Assembly (NCBI GenBank): GCA_029204225.1
Contig: MU835320.1
Location: forward strand, 1-40,006
Reading direction: 5' to 3'
DNA length: 40,006 bases
Source: Diphasiastrum complanatum
Lineage: Eukaryota; Streptophyta; Lycopodiopsida; Lycopodiales; Lycopodiaceae
In this document: one piece after another, positions 33,386-40,006 of the stretch
How the letters are laid out: each line of letters opens with the position of its first letter
Position numbering within the stretch: position 1 is the first letter of the stretch
Position numbers and translations under genes: made by a program
Notes under the pieces: generated by a model
The model's input: only the letters and a program-made list of their open reading frames with translations
Told to the model about the DNA's origin: nothing
Database searches by the model: none

Positions 33386-34560
33386 TGAAAATGGCCTTCA
33401 ATACTCAGTTGCATCATTGTGAAAATCCTTTCAAGATGATCAAACCTGAAGCGCCACAAACAAAACTGATTGTGAATATTCTATCTAGCAAGATGGATAT
33501 TACATTGGGAGAATTTCTTAAGTTGGTGTCTCAAGTGAAAGAAGTGCTAGTAGGTGAGAGATTGACCAACATAGAACCAATAGTCCAGCAGGAACCACTA
33601 TTTTGTGCCAATTTTGAAGATTCAAATGAAGTACTCAATGTAAGGTCACCCTGGGAAAGTGAGCAAAGAAATATCACCTTGCCTATATAGCATAAACAGT
33701 TTAGTCGAGAGGTAGCCGTGATAGATGGAGGTTCATGAGTCAATCTAATTTCAACAAAGCTATGTGCAAAATGGGGCCTTACAAGGATGAAACCTACAAA
33801 TTTTGCTATCAAGTTAGCTGAGACTACAGTTCGTCGTAAAGGCATAGTGGAAGACATACCAGAAAAAATTGTGAGAATGCAGTTTTTTCATTACTTTTGT
33901 AGTACTGGACTTGCCAGATGCATCATTAGTTTATCGCATTCTATTGGGACGACCATGGTTACGAGTTGCGCAAGTAATTCATAATTGGAGAAAGTTGATC
34001 CACTGACTTGGACAATTAAACCAGCAGTCCAAAAAGCGGATGATGATTCATCAACAACGGATCATACTTGTGATCGACCGTTGAAAGCTTTGGGAGTGCC
34101 CTACGACTCTCAAACAGATAATGTTAATTGTAATTAAACACTTGCAACTGTGGATTGTACAACAAGATACATGTGTCAATGAGATGACAATTTAGAGCTA
34201 AGCTACATTCCTATTGTTGATAGTACTTTGGACATGCCAATCACCTTTCTAGTCAATATGATGAATGTGGCATGGATATCGATTGATCCTATTCCAGATC
34301 CTATTGAAGAGGACCTTATTCATGTTAGCCATGCTTTATCTTATGACGAAAATGCTGAACTTACTGATGAGCAGATTCTAAATCATATGGATCCTACAAG
34401 GTTTGGAGTTCTAAATATTCTAGATGAACCAACAATAAAATCGCCGAAAGCAATTATATTGAAGGAAGAGAAGAGTATAGGACCAATGACAAAGAAGCAA
34501 GATAAGCAACATTGTAATACAGTTCTGAATGGAAGAATACATCAAGAGATGCAGTTTCTA
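33386..34560 (+). pseudogene. Gypsy gag-protease remnant, resumed after the copia
   Basis: Frame from about 33430: FKMIKPEAPQTKLIVNILSS and EFLKLVSQVKEVLVGERLTN, then AVIDGGS, a TGA stop, VNLIS: the gypsy protease core with the stop where Gly is usual (about 33736-33738). TKLCAKWGLTRM follows, then frameshifts. A later block (34228-34560) reads ITFLVNMMNVAWI and EEDLIHVSHALSYDENAEL, matching the spacer of the minus-strand gypsy. This is probably the same element as the gag start at 29902, split by the copia; the gag middle is missing. Confidence 0.78.
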
Positions 34561-34683
34561 TAGTTGATAAAAAAAAAATATCACCTTTATTGGATAAATC
34601 TAAAGGGAAGATCAAAGATGACTCTTCAAGTAAGACATCAACTCCTAGGAAGTCATCACCTCCAACATCATTGATTCAGTCAT

Positions 34684-35616
34684 GTGATGTATGTCAACGA
34701 GCACGTCGCCCTACGAAACATAACTATGAGCCTTGACATCCAGTTTTGGCACAAGTACTGTTTGAGAAATGGGAACTCGATTATGTTGATCCTTTTCATC
34801 CTACAACAAGAGGTACTTAAGCTAGATAGCGACAAATTATATGACCAAGTGGGTCAAAGCAAGAGCAGTTTGAGTTGCTGATGCAAAGACTACAACTAAG
34901 GTTTTATATGAGAACATCATTGTTTGATTTGGGTGTCCTATCGAGATCGTGAGTGATCGTGGAATACATTTTGTCAATGAAACAATAAAGTGTCTATTGG
35001 AGGACTTTTTTGTTATTCATCGGTTTAGTACTCCATATTATCCAAGGGGCAATGGACAAGCAAAATTTTCCAATAAAATTCTCTACAAAGACAAAGACAG
35101 TGGAAGCACGTCATTCTAATTAGAAATATAAACTTCAAGCAACATTATGGGTATTCCAAACAGCTTATAAAGTTAGTACAAACGAGACACCATTTTAACT
35201 TGTCTATGCTCAAGATGCAGTTATGCCAATCACATATTTAGTACCATCCTTACGCATTGTGGCAATGGAATGTTTGGATGATGCTAAATCTTAACAACTG
35301 CGTCATGAGGCTTTGCATAAACTTTGTGAAACTAGATTGATGGCAGTTCTTGCACTAGTAGCAGAGAAAGCCCGACATAAGGAATTGCATGATCGTCATT
35401 TACATAAAAAAGATTTGTAAGAAGGAGATCTAGCTTTGATTTACAAGACCAAATTGGTCAAAGAAAAATTGAAATTTACAGATGAAGGATACGGAGTTGA
35501 AGAGATATTATGGTATGGAGCAGTTATCTTGAAACACTTGAATGATAGAATATTTGATACCCCAATGAATGGTAGTCGATTACGAAAGTTTTGGCAGCCA
35601 GATCTACCAACATGAT
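34684..35616 (+). pseudogene. Gypsy integrase remnant without RT
   Basis: Begins at the end of the zinc finger, SCDVCQRARRPTKHNYEP, then a stop, FEKWELDYVDPF, and many stops and shifts. Readable later blocks are FQTAYKVSTNETPF, LVYAQDAVMPITYLVPSLRI, AMECLDDAK, KARHKELHDRH, GDLALIYKTKLVKEKLKFTD and FWQPDLPT near 35614. No RT or RNase H lies between this and the preceding protease region, so about 2 kb of pol was deleted. Strongly degraded. Confidence 0.8.
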
Positions 35617-36057
35617 TTAAGATATACTCAATTTTACTTTTATTGTTTACAATTTTGTTGTTTTTCATTACTTGTTGAATCTTTTTTTGAAAAAGACAAT
35701 ATAAAAAAGAAAAAATAAACAAAAAATGATGAAAAAAAGAAAAAAAGAAAAAGAAAAGAATGATGAGCAAAAGTAAAAAAAGAAAGTATTTTCAGATTGC
35801 AATTTTTGATGGAAAATGACTAAAAAATCACTATTTCAGTTAGATCTTGAACAAACAGTCTTATGAACCTTCGTCGAGTTGCCAGATGATACATCCAGTT
35901 AATATCTACCTATATTGAGCTATTGGTTTGCACAAAAAGTACATATTTTATAGCTAGGCGAGAGTTCAGAGATATGCCACTTTGGGAACCTTTGTCGAGC
36001 ATGTTACACTCATTACAGATCTTCGTCGACCTGACAGATGGATTCAGAACACCAAAA
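35617..36057 (+). other. AT-rich 3' region of the gypsy remnant
   Basis: An A-rich tract (about 35690-35790), then non-coding DNA with gaacctttgtcgag (about 35980) and gatcttcgtcgacctgacag, presumably gypsy untranslated or LTR remains. No clean LTR end is visible. Confidence 0.35.
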
Positions 36058-37116
<1,059 letters not shown>

Positions 37117-37119
37117 AAG

Positions 37120-37130
37120 TGTGTCAGAGC
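37120..37130 (+). promoter_or_regulatory. Diverged tRNA-iMet primer-binding site
   Basis: tgtgtcagagc resembles TGGTATCAGAGC with two changes, one a missing base. Its position, between the LTR and the gag start at 37190, supports the call. Confidence 0.55.
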
Positions 37131-37189
37131 TAACGTTCCAAACTACTATTAGTATTCGAAACTATTTTACTATACTGAGATCATTCATC

Positions 37190-38500
37190 ATGGAAGGAAC
37201 ATCGTCAGAAATCTGCTTGATCAACAGGTGATGACTTCCACAAGTTCAAGATTAAGATGATACTCACAGAAAAAGAACTCAGGGGATATGTCAGCGGTTC
37301 GATAGCCAAGTTAGCTGAACCTGACATGCTGACCTCTTGGGAAGCTAAGGATGACAAAGCTCTTGCCATTGTATCTCTGAATCTTAAGGATCACAAATAG
37401 CTCATGTAGCTAATTGTTCCCGTTCCAAAGAGGCATGAGACATTCTTACTGGTCTATATAAAATGATAGATGTATCGACTCGACTCTTCTTAAGGAAGAA
37501 GTTCCTATCACTCAAGATGAGTGAAGGGACTTCAGCCATCAATCACCTAAATGAATTCAAACAACTACTCAATCAGTTCGTTGCAGTAGGTTCACCAGTA
37601 GCGGACGAAGAGGCTAACATGTCTCTTCTGTCCAGTCTTCCTCCCTCTTATGATAATCTAGGATGGAAAAGCTCTTGCCATTGTATCTCTGAATCTTAAG
37701 GATTCACAAATAGCTCATGTAGCTAATTGTTCCAGCTCCAAAGAGGCATGGGACATTCTTACTTGTCTATACGAAACGATAGATGTATCGACTCGACTCT
37801 TTTTAAGGAAGAAGTTTCTGTCACTCAAGATGAGTGAAGGGACCTCAGTCACTGATCACCTACATGAATTCAAATAGCTACTCAATCAATTAGATGTAGT
37901 AGGTTCACCAATATCTGACGAAGATGCTAACATGTCTTTTATGTCTTGTCTTCCTCCCTCTTATGATAATCTAATATTGCTACTTAGCAATGCTCTTGAC
38001 CTATCTCTGCAAAGGTGACAACAACTTTATTGCAGGAATAAGTAAGAAGGAAAAACTTATCCACATCGAATTCGAAGACAGTCGCTCTCTATTCAAATAA
38101 GCAACAGCTCCAGAAGAAGAAATCTTCAAAGGACAAGAAGACGATTGTTGAGCAAACTGATTCAGACTAGCAATCACAACAACACAATTGACAACATCTA
38201 TAAACCAAATTGACCAAGAAATAAAGGCTATCCAGTCTTCCATTCTTTTTGTATGAAACGTTTTTTGAATCTTAGAGCTTATTACTCTAACTGATGAATT
38301 ATAAGTGCAGCTATCATTACTTGAAGACAAGAAATGAAACTGTAGAGCAATGCTGACAGTTTCATATGCAGGTTCTAGAAATAGAATCTAATGATGAACC
38401 AGTTGATGGTCTGACTCCTAACCTTTTCTTAAGGGTATGTGTAGGTACTAAGAAGAGTACCCGAAGAATGAATCTAAAGAAGCTTCTTAAAGCTTAAAGA
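37190..38500 (+). pseudogene. Copia gag with an internal tandem duplication
   Basis: Starts MEGTSSEICLINR at 37190. After a shift: FHKFKIKMILTEKELRGYVS, EPDMLTSWEAKDDKALAIVS and stops. Then the UBN2-type middle, TRLFLRKKFLSLKMSEGTS, HLNEFKQLLNQF, MSLLSSLPPSYDNL. A 312-bp block is repeated: the second copy again reads KALAIVSLNLKDSQIAHVAN, SSKEAWDIL and LFLRKKFLSLKMSEGTS, with its own stop. Downstream, about 38300-38420 reads CSYHYLKTRNETVEQC, a zinc-knuckle-like remnant. No protease or pol follows; the next recognised feature is another LTR from 38593. Confidence 0.85.
37350..37973. repeat. 312-bp direct tandem duplication within gag
   Basis: Copy 1 is about 37350-37661 and copy 2 about 37662-37973 (for example aaagctcttgccattg at 37356 and 37668). 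Copies differ by scattered substitutions and a 1-bp indel near 37389, so the duplication predates much of the decay. Confidence 0.9.
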
Positions 38501-39021
38501 CGGTACCTGAAGAAGGCTCAATCAAGTCTATAAAGAAGGCTCACTCGAGTCTATAAATACTAGGAGAAGAAACCAAAGGACTGATCACCCTTTGTGTCAC
38601 ACTCCACTATGATTGGGGATGGGCAACCCCTAGAAAAAAGGGCCTAGAAACTGATGAAAATTATGCAAGGTAAGATGGACATATACAAAGCCTTTCCCAT
38701 GTCATGAAAAACACTTGGGTGAATCCCAATGTTGTAAACAAAGAAATATTCAACTTGAAAGTGGCTAACATTAAATGTTAAGCTACCTACCTTCTATCCT
38801 TATCAATATGTAATTTACCTACTTTTCCACATGGCTTGAAAGCCATAGGACACCTAGGAAAATGCGGCCTCCTACTCCTCCCCTTTTGATCTAACTAATG
38901 GATAAACACTCTCTCATACCTATACACCTCACCCTCTCACTTTACTTATCCTAGAGTCTCCCTTACACCTCTCACACTCATTTTGGACACCTCAGCCACT
39001 TCGTAAAGGCTACACAATCCC

Positions 39022-39030
39022 TATAAAAGG
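39022..39030 (+). promoter_or_regulatory. TATA box of the LTR
   Basis: TATAAAAGG followed by pyrimidine-rich DNA, a typical plant core promoter. Transcription would start about 25-35 bp downstream, placing the TGCATGT array in the transcribed R/U5 part. Confidence 0.6.
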
Positions 39031-39272
39031 ACTAACTCGCCCCTCTCCCTCATTATTCTTCTCCCATTCATTTTTGCTTTGCCTCTTGCTTTTGCTATTA
39101 TGTGTGTAGGTGCTTGGAAGAAAGCTTGGAGCTATGGCTTGAGTAAGAACTGTCAAGATTGGATTGGAATCATTTTTGGAACCACTTACACACACACTCA
39201 CTTTCTCTTACCTCTTTCATCTCTCTCTCTCTCTCTCTCTAAAACTTTCACCATCCATAAGACTGATGGCCA

Positions 39273-39632
39273 TGCATGTCACAACATCCATGACTTGATG
39301 GCTTTGCATGTCACACCATCCATGACTTGATAAATTTGCATGTCATATCTTCCATAGCTTAATGGTCATGCATGTTTGATCTTGGAGTTGCATGTCTGAT
39401 TGGAATTTGCATGTCTGATTTGAGAGCTTGCATGTCTGATTTGGGAACTTGCATGTGTGATTTGAAGCTTGCATGTCAAAACTAGAACTTGCATGTCATA
39501 CCATCCCTAGCCTAATGACTTTGCATGTTGGAATCGGAAGCTTTGCATGTCAGATTGGATTCATGCATGTCATGCCTCCTAATGTCAAATGCCTATGCAT
39601 GTTTTCTTCTTGAACAGTAAGTCTTGCATGTC
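39273..39632 (+). repeat. TGCATGT array, 15 cores in two unit lengths
   Basis: TGCATGT occurs at 39273, 39305, 39337, 39369, 39389, 39408, 39429, 39450, 39470, 39490, 39522, 39544, 39564, 39596 and 39625; eleven continue as TGCATGTC. Gaps are 32 bp (units like TGCATGTCACACCATCC plus a tail), 19-22 bp (units like TGCATGTCTGATTTGGGAAC) and one of 29. A headless partial unit lies just before the first. Located in the LTR, downstream of its TATA box. Confidence 0.95.
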
Positions 39633-39994
39633 ATAAGGAACCACTTTGTTTGGTATAAGATTCTCTAAGATCCAGAATTTGTAAACTTTTGGTTGATGTA
39701 AGATCTAAGAATTCCATTTTCCCAAAACCTATTGTATATGTAATTGGTCTTGGGCCAATTGATCTTGCATAATTTGAAAGAAAAATCCTTCGGGGGGGTG
39801 GGTCCCCATCTTGACCCCTCAACAAGTCTCTTGAATGAAGATTTTGTGATTGAATGTTAAATTTCCTCACTAAGTTTGAGTTCCCCTTTTCAGTTCTTTT
39901 CAATAGTGTTTAGTTGACTTGTTCTTTTTTAAGTCACAACTTCTAAAGTCAGGACCTTAGAAATAGTAGACACTTTTACTTCAGGTTCACAGCT

Positions 39995-40006
39995 TGGTAT
40001 CAGAGC
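39995..40006 (+). promoter_or_regulatory. Primer-binding site, tRNA-iMet, at the window edge
   Basis: TGGTATCAGAGC, perfect, occupying the last 12 bases of the window. It shows that a retroelement body continues to the right. Confidence 0.93.

Larger units (their letters stand above)
38593..39991 (+). mobile_element. 5' LTR of a further plus-strand element
   Basis: About 1.4 kb. Starts TGTGTCACACTCCACTATG and ends GGTTCACA, three bases before a perfect tRNA-iMet primer site at the window edge. It contains a good TATA box (TATAAAAGG at 39022), a CT-rich leader, a (CT)n patch at about 39219-39240 and, downstream, the TGCATGT array. The body lies outside the window, so the superfamily (copia by primer type) is inferred and the left edge is approximate. 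Confidence 0.65.

Noticed and set aside
39273-39632. CRISPR-like regular array
   Set aside because: The repeated core is only 7-8 bp, the intervals between cores are related to one another, and the context is a plant LTR.

Overview
The window looks like nuclear DNA of a land plant. The evidence is one intact single-exon AP2/ERF transcription-factor gene, a spliced gene end with canonical GT-AG borders, and Ty1/copia and Ty3/gypsy retrotransposons primed by plant-type initiator-Met and Asp tRNAs. It is AT-rich, repeat-dominated and almost gene-free, so the genome is probably large. I cannot fix the species; a fern, lycophyte or other non-flowering plant is as likely as a seed plant. Nothing is prokaryotic, and I found no tRNA, rRNA or CRISPR.

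Layout. 1-1.5 kb holds the 3' end of an unidentified spliced gene (+). 1.5-3.4 kb holds a 21-bp minisatellite, a 230-bp tandem duplication and a GC-rich promoter-like stretch. 3.4-6.5 kb is non-coding, with a (TC)66 microsatellite and a 54-bp degenerate repeat. 6.5-7.7 kb is a decayed copia RT (+), broken by the 3' LTR of a second copia on the minus strand (7.7-10.4 kb) that lacks most of its RT. 10.7-14.7 kb is a minus-strand gypsy element with one LTR, a tRNA-Asp primer site, protease and RT. 14.7-17.4 kb is non-coding and ends in simple repeats. The ERF gene lies at 18.8-19.9 kb.

20.35-25.6 kb is a rearranged copia cluster: integrase-RT on plus, gag-protease inverted on minus, then two nearly identical 656/657-bp LTRs alternating with RT pieces. 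25.6-27.2 kb is non-coding and ends in a 456-bp LTR with perfect 10-bp terminal inverted repeats. 27.7-36 kb carries gypsy pieces (+), one of them interrupted by a copia element at 30.16-33.39 kb. 36-38.5 kb is another copia 5' end, with (CT)50 inside its LTR and a duplicated gag segment. 38.6-40.0 kb is the 5' LTR of an element that continues beyond the window; it contains 15 TGCATGT cores spaced mostly 20-21 or 32 bp apart.

All recognisable retroelement reading frames carry stops, frameshifts or deletions, so none in the window looks autonomous. Apparently functional content is the ERF gene and possibly the gene end at 1.1-1.5 kb. The most unusual signals are two unrelated LTRs carrying motif arrays at roughly helical-turn spacing, and the head-to-tail copia chain sharing LTRs.
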